Shown in pieces: positions 22,480 through 31,605 of a stretch of 31,899 nucleotides of DNA. The DNA is taken from contig JAYMGJ010000571.1 in the NCBI GenBank assembly GCA_037178675.1, forward strand, positions 1-31,899, read 5' to 3'. The notes under the pieces were generated by a model that saw only the letters and a program-made list of their open reading frames with translations, did not search any database and was not told the origin of the DNA. Each line of letters opens with the position of its first letter. Within the stretch, counting starts at the first letter, position 1. The DNA is from Scleroderma bovista. Taxonomy: Eukaryota > Basidiomycota > Agaricomycetes > Boletales > Sclerodermataceae. Made by a program: the position numbers and the translations under genes.

Positions 22480-24590
22480 AAGAGTCCTGGGATATAAAAG
22501 CGATGATAGATTGATGACAGGGGTGTAACAGCAGTGATGGAGCAGAGGGGAAGCAAGGGGACAGTTCCTGCTTCAAGAATGCGATGGACAGTGATGGGAT
22601 GGAGTGGACAGTGATGCTAGACTGCGCTTCAGCCTAGAGAAATGATCAGATACAAGATATATCTGATAAACAGCAATATAGGAGCTTTAGGTCAGCACTG
22701 AGTGACCTACAAGTCCAAAGACAAAGAGGGAGCTTATAGACAGAGAGGGAGAGTGAATGTGGTCGCTTTATTGAGGGGGAAGCAGACACTTCCTTGCAGC
22801 CTTTGGCTGCTGGTTTATATACAGGAGGGGCTGTGGCCCTGTAAGCACAAATGACTAAGTGCTTGGTAAGAGATTGGTAAGAAATTGGTAAGCGATTGAT
22901 AAGCAGTGTAATCAGGCTGAGTCATCGATGGGGAGAGCCTGAACAAGCTGCTGAGCCAAGGGAAAGAGCAAAAACATAGGTAAAAAGGGGTGTATAACCA
23001 AGAATATGGAAAAATCATTGCATGGGGCCCAAAAGAGAGGGGGAGAAAGCAGGGGATGAGTAGATCGAAGCTAAATGAGCATATGCGATGACATAATGCA
23101 TATGAATCATAGGGGCATGAGTCATGAATTGATAAGCAGCATGATAAGCATGATTTGAAGGATGATTGGTAAGTGATTGGTAAGGGGAGTAATGGGGATT
23201 AGTAATGCCAAGAGGGGATGAATAATGCGCAGCAGAGTGAGTCAGAGTGAGCCAGAGTGACTCTGTGTGACTCAGAAAGGAAGCACAACCTATGATTTAT
23301 TGAACTTTAGATCTGGAGATGAGCTTCTGAAGCAGTGCCACTGATGGGAGTGGCTGGGGGATAATAAAAGAATTGATCCGACCAGAAGAGCAGTGTCAGG
23401 GGGCCTGGAATGACAAGTAGAGTCACAGCTGGTCACAGAGTGTCACAAATCCCTTGGATTGAGCTTCTGTAGAGCAAAAACGCGAAATTTGGTGCTCCCG
23501 AAGTGCAGTCTTCCCTTGAGCAGTAAGGGGAAGGTTCTGTACTCTATTAGGGCTCCTAAGAAGGGTTCTAGAGCACTGTTTCATTCGTGTTTGTTGCGGG
23601 ATAGCAGGGAAGAGAATCGCAAGTAGCGGATTTGACGTGTCCAGGGAAGCGAGATGAATGATAGAGGGAGATGGATGTGACAGGACTCTGGGATGAAAGG
23701 ACCATATGCAGAGGACTCAGGAGACACAGAGATGACCAGGTATGAATTTTCAAGTCTAACGATAGACTTGAGACGACCAAAGTATGTGCGCGACGCAGGA
23801 CTGATGAGGAGAACGCGCTGACCGAGAACAAGAGGGACTGAGGGAGAAGAAGGCTGGGAAGATATGTACCAGACAGTACACAGGAGCTCAGGGAGAGGCT
23901 GTCCCAAGAGCAGGACATAATTGAGGTCTGCTGCAATAGCGGAGAAACGTTCCAGAGAAAATGCGGACTCCATAGTGAGTGATGAAGTGGGTGTCTAGAT
24001 TGCGGGTGGAATATCTCCGTGGGAAATGAACAGATTTACGTCGGAACTTGACAGGCAGATAAACCATGTCTAGGCTCCATGATGGTATAGTCACATGATT
24101 GATAGCTTCAAAAATGGCGGAGCTATTCAAAATATCGGAATGCCAGCACTGGGTGCCTAAATTTGACATTTGGGCGCTAAAAATGATTCTTCCTTTTCTC
24201 CTTTGTTTTTCTATCGTTTCTTCTGCTTCTTTGGTTGTTCTGGTATGGGAGTTGGACTGCAGTAGGTTGCATTCCTCTCTCATACTGAAATGATCATCAA
24301 TCCTTGGAATCTTCTGCTTCTTGGCGGTTCTTGTGCGAGGGATGACTGCCAGACGATGGCATTCATCTCTTGCTCCAGGATAGTCATTCTTGTGTGATAG
24401 ATGGCTATGACAAGCTTGTATTCATCCTTCGCATAAGGATAGTCATGACTTTGTGTGATATGGATAGCGAGGGCTGTCTGTATCCCTCAAGTCGGGACAA
24501 TCTTTCAACAGATCTTGGGTGTGCGTTCTTCGCATTAGTTTCATCGGCTAACTTTCTCCATGTCCACAGTACCAAACACGTTTGGTGCGT
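22480..24590 (-). mobile_element. Probable reverse-oriented degraded retroelement remnant
   Basis: Read on the minus strand, the segment has LTR-like signals: TATATAA (22821-22815), AATAAA (22772-22767) and a CT-rich downstream part. AG-rich sequence on the plus strand contains many GGTAAG..ATTGGTAAG words. Upstream on the minus strand are open frames of about 130 codons (23973-23581 and 24283-23888), plus a roughly 60-bp direct duplication at about 24330-24460. No reverse transcriptase, integrase or other domain was recognised and no terminal pair was found, so class and boundaries are guesses. The segment is flanked by the duplicated block copies. Confidence 0.3.
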
Positions 24591-24594
24591 GACA

Positions 24595-24940
24595 CCGTGC
24601 CGATAGTGTCTTGTGCCAATGGTTTGCAAGTGCCAATGTTATGCTGATGGTGTGTTCCAGCGGTGTGGATGTAATGCTGCTGGTGGTTGTGCTGATTGTA
24701 TGCCATATGTATGTGCCAATGCAGTGCCGAGTGGATGTTCGCCCTTGTATGTTCTGCCGATTATGTTGTGCCAACAGTGGATTAAAGTATGTTGCTCCTT
24801 CCAATACTTGATGCCGCCATACACGGCAATTTTAGTTACATCTGCAGGACATATCTAGCCTCCTCTTGGTATTCATGTATATCAGTGATGTTGAAAAATT
24901 ACTCCACAGGTAAATCTTGCATGTGCCGGTGACATATTGG
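24595..24940. repeat. Duplicated block, right copy
   Basis: Partner of 21640-21910 (same orientation, diverged). It contains scattered TGTGCCAAT and TTGTGCC words like the neighbouring satellites. No gene seen here or in the gap up to 25122. Confidence 0.7.
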
Positions 24941-25122
24941 CAATGTGTTCATGGCTGTGGTTGAGACCATTACTGGCATGTCTCTGACAGAGTTCGCAGG
25001 CTGCGTCAATGATTCACAAGGACAACTCTACATCCATAAATATACTTTACAATGCAATGTATATGGTATACATGGAATAGGAATCAGAAATTGTACAAAA
25101 GATGTAGGTATGATAAAGAAAA

Positions 25123-27065
25123 TTAGTCCGTTTGCATTTGCACACCGGCATCGTGCCCACCATCAGCATCGGAACTCCCAATCTCCATATCGGATGCCGG
25201 CATCCCAACATCTCCATCTTCCGGCGGGCTGACCTTGATTGCCGGAATATTGCTGGCCTCCATTGTTGCGGGCACTTCATCACAAATCGCTGTGTCAACA
25301 ACACAATGTTGTGATCAGTAGCACATAGCTTGGTAATCGACAGACTTACCATTTGGTGGGGCCCAGTTGGAGCTATCACCGGTTGGCTTGCTGGCACCCC
25401 TTTCATCGACCAAGCCTGGAGGTGCCACCTCAAGACTTGAGGCATTGTGGGTGCCGGTTGGCTCATTCGAGCCATGCCGGGATGGATTGCCGGACGACAC
25501 CATTTCTTCCAGCATAGTGGTAGGTGCTAGTGCCAACGGGCTTGGCGGACTGGGGTGAGCGCACTGCGAGACCTCGGCACATGTTGAGTCAGATGCCGGC
25601 TCTGTCGGTGTGAATGCCGGCCACGATGCTGGACGTTGAAGGTGGGATGGTGTTGGGAACATCTGTTCCCACATTGCTTCAACCACCTGCCGTAAGCTGG
25701 CAACTTCTCTGAGCGCGACGGCCAACCTGTCATTTGCTTCATCCACCTTTTGTTCCGTTTCGGCCTGCTTTTCCCTCAAACAGACAACCTCCTCCTTGAG
25801 ATCTTGTACATTGGAGGTATTTGTACTGTCTCCCGGTGTTGTGGGAGGGTTCGTGCCACTGCTGGCGGCTGTTGACGATGGACTTGCCGTCCTCAATGTC
25901 TTCCCTAGCCATGCTGGAGTATTGATCAGTACCCCATCAAAAACTGCATGGAATATCAATAGATATTAAATGGTTTGAATAATGAATGACTTACCTTGTT
26001 TCCTGGGCGGATTGGCTGCCGCTGGTGCTGGGGTCTGACGTTGCCTTTTTGAATGCTGTGATCTTCCTCGATTGAGCGTTGAGGGCGCAGATGGTGAGCG
26101 CTGACGTGGTGCCAGTTTCCTTGGTGCTTGTGAGCGCGACCTTGACCTCGCTCTGACTGCCGTCATCATGCTGCATGCAATCTTGCTGCAACAGCATTGC
26201 CAGCAAGCACGGCCTGGGTTCGCTGCACACCATCAATCCCGCTGTATGCACTTGATGCACTGATCCTTGTCATCCACCCACTCATAGCCTGCGTCTGGTG
26301 TCTGCATGTCGCGAACGTTTGGCCTTGGTCGCTTTGGCCGTGGTTGCGATGAGCCTTCTTCATTGTCACCGTCGCTGTTGATCGTTGTGACCGATTGGGC
26401 ACGCTTCCTCGGCTTGCAACTGCGACTGCAGCCCCTAGGCGCTTCATCATCCTCGATGGCACCGCTTCCTTCTGGCACTGCTTGTGAGTCCTCAGTTTCG
26501 CTGGGCTCACCTACTTGGCCATGACTGCCTTGCACCTCCATCTCCTTTACCCCCGATGGTCCTGCCACTGCATTGTTCCCCGACGGCTCTACTGCTCTCC
26601 TCTTTCCCTTGTCCACCTTCTTCTGCGGCTTGCCTAGTTGGAACCAGGGATGGTCCCGGATATCGTGGTCGGTAGCGTTAACGATGTCCGGGAAGTGAGG
26701 CCACTTCCCTGTCGACAGGATCACCTCTGGCGCCTCCATAAACTGGTCGGCAGCAATAATGATAGTTGGTATAATGAATCCTGCAGGTAAGTCCTGCAGG
26801 ACATTCTTGACCCGACGCTATCATATCCTAATCAGTGAGTTGATTGATTGCAGATAAAATTTCCACACACCACCTGGGCCCAGATAGTTGACACTGCTTC
26901 TGACCATACACCCTTCTCCCGTGTGCTTCTCAAGCCATCAATCTGGCCTTGAATTATTTCAGCGGCCTGGGCGATGACTTCTTCTGCAGTGAGGGACGTA
27001 GCCGTTGACATGTCCTCTTGAATGGATGAGGCGGAGACGAACTGAGAACCTTCTGAAGTTGCCAT
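25123..27065 (-). pseudogene. Orphan four-exon gene with cysteine cluster and coiled coil, one in-frame TGA
   Basis: Exons 27065-26874 (or to 26871), 26817-25995, 25943-25350 and 25289-25123 (TAA) join in phase, about 591 codons. Order of parts: a helical N-terminus (EEVIAQAAEIIQGQIDGL); KNVLQDLPAGFIIPTIIIAAD; a charged, low-complexity region with basic patches KGKRRA and KPRKR; a cysteine cluster QCIKCIQRD then WCAANPGRACWQCCSKIAC; an Arg/Ser-rich basic stretch; a coiled coil of about 45 residues (LKEEVVCLREKQAETEQKVD and onward); and an acidic tail. The cluster (C-x2-C-x6-C-x7-C-x2-C-x5-C) resembles zinc-binding or recruitment motifs common in Agaricomycete proteins. TGA 26235-26233 falls inside it, between IQRD and WCAAN; Arg (CGA) fits. 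A nuclear DNA- or chromatin-binding role is an inference. Confidence 0.75.
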
Positions 27066-27640
27066 ATAGACTGTAAGGATGTGGAAATGGTAAAGCAGTG
27101 GTTGAGGAGAGGAAGAACTGGGTCCAATTGCCGTGCGGCCTGGAGGATGTTCAACATATTATATAAGCATTTCACACCACAACATGTTTGCATTGTGGTC
27201 GCACACCAAAGTGGACTAAATCAAATATAGGTTAATAATTCAGCCACAAGTCCGACCAATCATTGTCCTGACAATTCGGCTAATGAACCACACTGCCGCA
27301 TTTCATATTGCATGGTGGCCACGTTTCTATTGCTTGTGATTGGCTGTCACAGTGCATTGTGCCATCAGAATAATAAGGGATCTCAGATTGGCATTATGGT
27401 TGGGCTTTGCAGTCGCCTTATTTTGGAATGTTTCTATCCTGTGGCATGTGATCTGACATGCTTGTGTTTAACAAGGAGCCTCAGTTATAGAAAGTGATTT
27501 CAAAGTGAGCAGCCTGCCAGCGCTGGCTCATCTAGCACTGCCATCTCTCGGGGAACAATCAATGCAGCATGTACTAACACAGCTGCAGCTTGAGAAAGGC
27601 ATCAAGGCCGCATCTTGGTCATTGTGGTACGGCCATCATT
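27066..27640. other. Non-coding stretch upstream of the cysteine-cluster gene
   Basis: AT-rich sequence with no convincing exon or repeat. It lies 5' of the gene that starts at 27065 and presumably includes its promoter. No clear TATA box was chosen. Confidence 0.4.
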
Positions 27641-27646
27641 AATTTA

Positions 27647-27982
27647 CTATCACTTACACCGTTGTTGGCACCCCCACCCATTTGGCACTTTGGTTTTTTA
27701 CCACCCACTGCTCAACTACACACAAAATTGACTAGTACAAAATTTGTTTTATACCACTCGGATACTCTGATAGCTCAAAGGATCGATATATGTGCAGTAG
27801 TTGTTGAGATCACAAAAAATGCTGGGTTGAACGGCAGTCACGCTCATTTGTCACCCAAGTTGTCACAAGTGCCAAAGTGGAGTCACACCTCTCATCACGG
27901 AATCCGTGTGACACCGGTGACATATGGTGACATTCTGTGACTGCTGAATGGGTGGGGGTGCCGACAACGGTGTAAGTGATAG
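27647..27982. mobile_element. 336-bp MITE with 36-bp terminal inverted repeats and TA duplication
   Basis: The left terminus CTATCACTTACACCGTTGTT at 27647 and the reverse complement of the right terminus (ending 27982) match over 36 bp with one difference, T against C at position 20 of the repeat. TA flanks both sides (27645-27646 and 27983-27984). TA target duplications are typical of Tc1/mariner or pogo-like elements. The interior has no transposase frame, so it is non-autonomous. The single difference lies in a CpG on one side and TpG on the other. Confidence 0.85.
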
Positions 27983-28169
27983 TAATGCTATCATTGCAGC
28001 ACTTATGCACACAGCCACCACAGCTTGGCTGCCACAGGCCAGTATGTCAGTGGGAAATGCCGGTTTCCACAATACCGTGTTGACACTACCACACGGCACG
28101 GTCATTCCCATATTGCCGCACAAGCAAGCATGATGGCCACATTGTACCTATTGTTGCCGTGTGCCCTGA

Positions 28170-28620
28170 CTATATAGATGAAACTGGCTCCAGGGCCTAC
28201 TCATAGTCATGGGACACCAATCCCATGGCTAGGTATTCTTAAAGGTACACCATGCATGCAGCCCATTGGAAAGCACGGGATGCTGTTTCTATGGCTGGCC
28301 CTGCAACAAGAAAGGGACACCAAAGGTACAGCCCAATGCAAAGCACAGGACACACTATCCCTCTGGCCCACTGACAGAAACAGGACACCAATACCACAGC
28401 CAAATTCAAAGCATGGGACACTGGTACAGAGGCCTTTCTATTGACTCCCATCCGCAGGTTAGCCGCATTGCGGCACTTACTACCGTCCTTTTGCCGAAAT
28501 GCTGTGGCAGCCCCCCTGCAATCCTCGGCCTGAATGTAGTGGCTACCCTGCGGCATATAGTCCTCTGGCCACATGCCGCGGCTCCCTTGCCGCATTAGGT
28601 ACTATTGCCACAGGCCATAT
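28170..28620. repeat. Dispersed degenerate repeat, right copy
   Basis: Direct-orientation relative of 9050-9990: recurring CAGGGCCT, ATGGGACACC, CAGCCCA.TG.AAAGCA and AGAAAGGGAC words, then a GCCGC/GCGGC-rich tract (28455-28600). No gene is visible. Together with the left copy it brackets the KDZ-associated genes. Confidence 0.55.
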
Positions 28621-28968
28621 CCTGATCTAGTGTACTAGTGTGTCAGCCCACCAATATTACTTGGTGACAACCTCTCCATGAGCCACCAATATGGCACAGT
28701 GAAACACCTTACCATTAGCCCACTCGTATGACATGGCGATGCACCATGGCTGGGCCCTATCTCAGCTGGCCATGTAGCATGGCCGATTGTCAGCTTTGTC
28801 TGTCCATGTTGTATGGGACAATGCAGGTGCATTATGTGGCAGAATGGGCTACCTGTGTTACCACCTGCCCCTTCCGACAATGACAGCTCATTGCTTAATG
28901 GTATATTCACATTTACGATTATGGATATTGTGTCTTATCTGGGTTTCTGCTTACATTAGACTCTGCAG
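28621..28968. other. Non-coding stretch, no gene seen
   Basis: No exon-like frame and no clear repeat. It contains the junction between the element and the right flank, whose exact position I cannot fix. Confidence 0.3.
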
Positions 28969-29227
28969 TATTCAAAAGTCCTCTGGTCGGCCATGGTAAA
29001 TGTGTACCAGTTCCGTCCCTACATGCTCAGAGAGACAACATGATAGGTGACCCAAGCAAGGAGAACAGTTTACCAGTGTTTGCAGAGAAAAGGAAGTGGA
29101 AAAAACATGTTTTGGGTGAAGTTGATGGATGCCCAGGCAAAAAATCAAAGTAAGCTGTGCAGTCCATTCATTACTGTAAGAAAGTTTCCACTAACGTTAT
29201 TACAGGAAAAGGAAAACTGGTGCTTGA
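28969..29227 (+). pseudogene. 3'-terminal exons of an uncharacterised gene, probably the displaced end of the gene at 6961-8430
   Basis: An acceptor CTGCAG precedes an exon from 28969 that contains FKSPLVGHGKC, DPSKENSLPVFAEKRKWKKH and VLGEVDGCPGKKSK. It splices through intron 29150-29205 (GTAAGC..TTACAG) to KKRKTGA and a TGA stop at 29225-29227. The Lys-rich tail (KKSKKRK) looks like a nuclear localisation signal. No start or upstream exon is present nearby. From memory of Agaricomycete proteins with the HTG..GLDF module, a KEN..PV..KRKWK segment near a basic C-terminus is usual, so these exons could be the missing end of the left-flank gene. Confidence 0.45.
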
Positions 29228-29384
29228 TTTTTTTGCTGTAGGCAGCTGTGATCATCCCCCTCTCCGCTTATACTATCGTTATTGGTATGCCATAAATTGT
29301 TGTCATTGTAGTCATACAAATATATATGCTGGTGCGATGAACATTGTACAGTATTACAGTAAGAAAACTTTGCCGACGCCGATT

Positions 29385-29735
29385 GCAACAATACGCTCGT
29401 GTTGCAACAGATCGCTGCAATGGTATGCCTGTGTTGCAACAGCGCACCTGTATTGCAACGGTGCGCTCGTGTTGCAAGAAACCATTGCATTAAACTGTTG
29501 CAACACGCTTTCATGTTGCAACGAATTGATGCAACGGTGCACCTGTATTGCAACAAATCGTTGCAACGGTGCACCTGTATTGCAACAAATCGTTGCAACG
29601 GTGCGCTTGTGTTGCAACGAATTGATGCAACAGAATGCTGTCGTAGCATCGTTTGTTGCAATGTTTGCGTTGCAACACACTTTACCGTGAATGATGCAAC
29701 ACATATTGATGGTAGTTATTGTGTTTTGTTGCAAC
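29385..29735 (+). repeat. TTGCAAC minisatellite, up to 32-bp units
   Basis: Dense GTTGCAAC and ATTGCAAC words; the best-ordered part (about 29530-29605) repeats a 32-bp unit of the form CGTTGCAACGGTGCACCTGT plus ATTGCAACAAAT. GTTGCAAC is its own reverse complement, so ORFs appear on both strands, but they are repeat products. Related TTGCAACA units occur at 7559-7770. Confidence 0.85.
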
Positions 29736-29885
29736 AAACTTACACTCGAAAGCCAGGGTCTTAAAGTTGTTGTGTTGTGGAGTTATTCAATGAATAGTCG
29801 AAATTATGCATTAGGCATGCAATGATAGTATTGACAAGGTTTTCGCACACAGCTGTAATAAATTCGCCTCATTTGTGTATTGACA

Positions 29886-30022
29886 ACCCCGCGGGTTTTT
29901 CACAAACCGCGGGTCTGCACGGGTTACACCGTACCCTTACCCGTGCGGGTTGCGGTGTGTACGGGTACGGGTAGTACCGGTGTGCCATATTTCATTCACG
30001 GGTTAACCCGTGCTCAACCCTA
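29886..30022. repeat. CGGGT-rich inverted repeat, of a type common in Agaricomycetes
   Basis: Alternating ACCCG and CGGGT words (for example AACCCCGCGGGTTTTT, GGGTTACACCGTACCC, GTACGGGTACGGGTA, CGGGTTAACCCGTG) make this a GC-rich, multi-hairpin sequence. It abuts the 5' break of the Hsp104 fragment. Confidence 0.7.
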
Positions 30023-30054
30023 AATTAAACGGCCGGAAATTTTTGAAATCCCCA

Positions 30055-30609
30055 GTGTGGGATGGCCAGGGTCGTGTCGTTGATTTCCGGAACACGGTCA
30101 TTATCATGACCTCGAATCTTGGCGCCGCGTTCGTCAACGCCATGTCAGAGGGTGCCGTGGACTCCAACACTCGTCAATTAGTGATGGGCACGATCCAGGC
30201 CCACTTCCCTCCGAAATTCGTCAATAGGATTGACGAAATCATTATATTCGTAAGTGCCAGCACTCAGTCTAGATGCAGGTGTCGTCTCACTACTTTTGAA
30301 CAGCGTACTCTTTCGAGAGATAATGTACTCAGGATCGTAGAGCTGCGACTCAAGGAGGTTCAAGAACGGCTTGCGGACCGCAAAATCACGCTCGACCTGG
30401 TACCCGAGGCTAGGCAGTATATTGCCTCCATGGGTTATAATCCAGCGTTCGGCGCTCGTCCATTGAACCGTGCCATTCAGAGCGAGCTCCTGAATCCGCT
30501 GTCTGTCATGCTCCTCTCTGATCGGATTCGAGACAACGAAACAGTCATAAAACAGAGCGGCGTGAGCTCCTCGGCTGATAACAATTCAAACCAGATACGT
30601 AGTAATTGA
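30055..30609 (+). pseudogene. HSP104: Hsp104/ClpB disaggregase, C-terminal fragment of the second AAA+ domain
   Basis: Intact relatives are hexameric AAA+ unfoldases of about 900 residues that resolve protein aggregates. Here only about 165 codons remain, beginning just after where Walker B should be: DGQGRVVDFRNTVIIMTSNLG (sensor 1 Asn), then FPPKFVNRIDEIIIF with the arginine finger. After intron 30250-30303 (54 bp, in frame) follow LRIVELRLKEVQERL and NPAFGARPLNRAIQSELLNP, which is sensor 2. The first AAA+ domain, middle coiled coil and Walker A are absent. The sequence after IRDNETV differs from family members and ends at TGA 30607-30609. The break coincides with the CGGGT-rich repeat, so this is a truncated copy; a full gene presumably exists elsewhere. 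Confidence 0.88.
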
Positions 30610-30658
30610 ATGGGCGTGAGATGAAATGGCTTTAACTCACGATGCACCTCTGATAGGG

Positions 30659-30665
30659 TATAAAA
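30659..30665 (+). promoter_or_regulatory. TATA box of the small knuckle-protein gene
   Basis: TATAAAA at 30659-30665 lies 160 bp before the ATG at 30820. Between them is a CA-rich leader and a likely 5'-UTR intron 30746-30803 (CCAG then GTACTG, ending CTGCAG). A clear TATA box with a short leader suggests strong or inducible expression. Confidence 0.6.
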
Positions 30666-30819
30666 GACGTTCGACGGTTCCCATTTCCACCAACGCAATC
30701 ATCTTGCAAACCAGATCTTTAACCAAGCAAACCAACAATCTCCAGGTACTGTTATTCTCTTGCCCGGCCTTTCTTCATCCTGTCATGCCAATTCTTTCTG
30801 CAGAACGCACTACATAAAA

Positions 30820-30921
30820 ATGAGCGACAATCATAAAGCTTGCGGCCTCTGCCAGGGTTCCGGAATGAACGGCGAGTACGCCTGCGGCGGCTGCCAGGGT
30901 TCCGGGTATGAGAAGAAGTAG
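30820..30921 (+). CDS. 33-aa protein with two DnaJ-type CxxCxGSG knuckles
   Basis: ATG 30820 to TAG 30919-30921 encodes a 33-residue peptide. It has two near-identical cysteine modules, ACGLCQGSG and ACGGCQGSG, spaced 14 residues apart and followed by a lysine tail. CxxCxGxG is the zinc-knuckle unit of DnaJ/Hsp40, where two units bind one zinc ion, so a single minimal zinc-binding hairpin is plausible. Support for a real gene: upstream TATAAAA, a phase-independent 5'-UTR intron (30746-30803) and a good 3'-UTR intron (30930-30982, GTAAGT..ATAG). It is too short for usual ORF callers. The adjacent Hsp104 remnant is suggestive, since DnaJ proteins partner with Hsp104, but the proximity may be chance. 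Function unknown. Confidence 0.6.
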   Translation: MSDNHKACGLCQGSGMNGEYACGGCQGSGYEKK

Positions 30922-30982
30922 TCTTATCCGTAAGTGCACGTTATCTTCCATTTGTCTCCGATCTAACTCGCATAAACCATAG

Positions 30983-31404
30983 ATTGTCCGAAAGTGATGG
31001 ACGGCGTCGAAGTTGAGACAAAATGTCTCGGGAGAAAATTGTAGAAAATACTTGTTCAATATACCTGTGATTTCCCTGCTCAATGTATATTTTTGACGTG
31101 AAGAATTGAAGCGGATTGGATGTGCTCGAGTCTAAATCGAAAGAAACTCTACTTAGCCTTAGGAACTCAAGGCTCGTGTTCAACCTGTTACATAGCAGTT
31201 TGAAAGCCGTCGACCAGGTTGTCTAAGGTACGATGTATAAGCGTTCGCTGCCGTTCTCTTTCCCGCCTTCACCAACCATCCGATCGACAAAGCAAGACTC
31301 TGCTCAGGTTGTCATAAAAGTACGTCGTATCTCGTGTCTTTGCTCTTGTCGTCGACTCTTATAGTAAACCGTTTTATTAGTGTCCATTAGGGAGGCTCAG
31401 AGTA
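30983..31404. other. Non-coding intergenic stretch
   Basis: It holds the 3' part of the small gene's transcript and then no clear exon. A second TATA-like sequence (TGTATAAGCG, 31234-31243) followed by a CT/CA-rich leader superficially resembles the 30659 promoter, but no knuckle-type ORF follows it. Confidence 0.35.
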
Positions 31405-31439
31405 GTCGCAGTCGCAGTCACAGTCACAGTCTCACGTGA
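31405..31439. repeat. GTCGCA/GTCACA hexamer repeat ending in an E-box palindrome
   Basis: Four to five hexamer units AGTCGC/AGTCAC end in TCACGTGA (31432-31439), a palindromic CACGTG E-box that could bind bHLH factors. ATATAAGG follows shortly after, so this may be the promoter of the gene at 31606. Confidence 0.5.
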
Positions 31440-31605
31440 CTACCATATAAGGACATAAATGTATTTCCGAGTAGACAAAATTGCAAAAAAATACAGAAAA
31501 TAGCCATAGAAAACATGTAGGGCACACGTTTGTGCTGCATCAAGGTGTCGGGTGCTTCGACTGTTCATTCCTTCCCCCCTATACTCATTTCCATTGCCAC
31601 TGGCC

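Noticed and set aside
12222..26235. Reassignment of UGA to Arg, or a selenocysteine-like recoding, as explanation of the five TGA codons
   Set aside because: The dioxygenase gene and the isolated 3' exons at 28969-29227 end with TGA as their natural stop, and no structured element follows the internal codons. CpG decay is simpler.
29157..29764. Overlapping ORFs on both strands rich in Cys-Asn or Leu-Gln
   Set aside because: Products of the self-complementary TTGCAAC minisatellite.
31234..31330. A second copy of the knuckle-protein gene after the TATA-like sequence
   Set aside because: No CxxCxGxG ORF follows; only the promoter-like part is similar.
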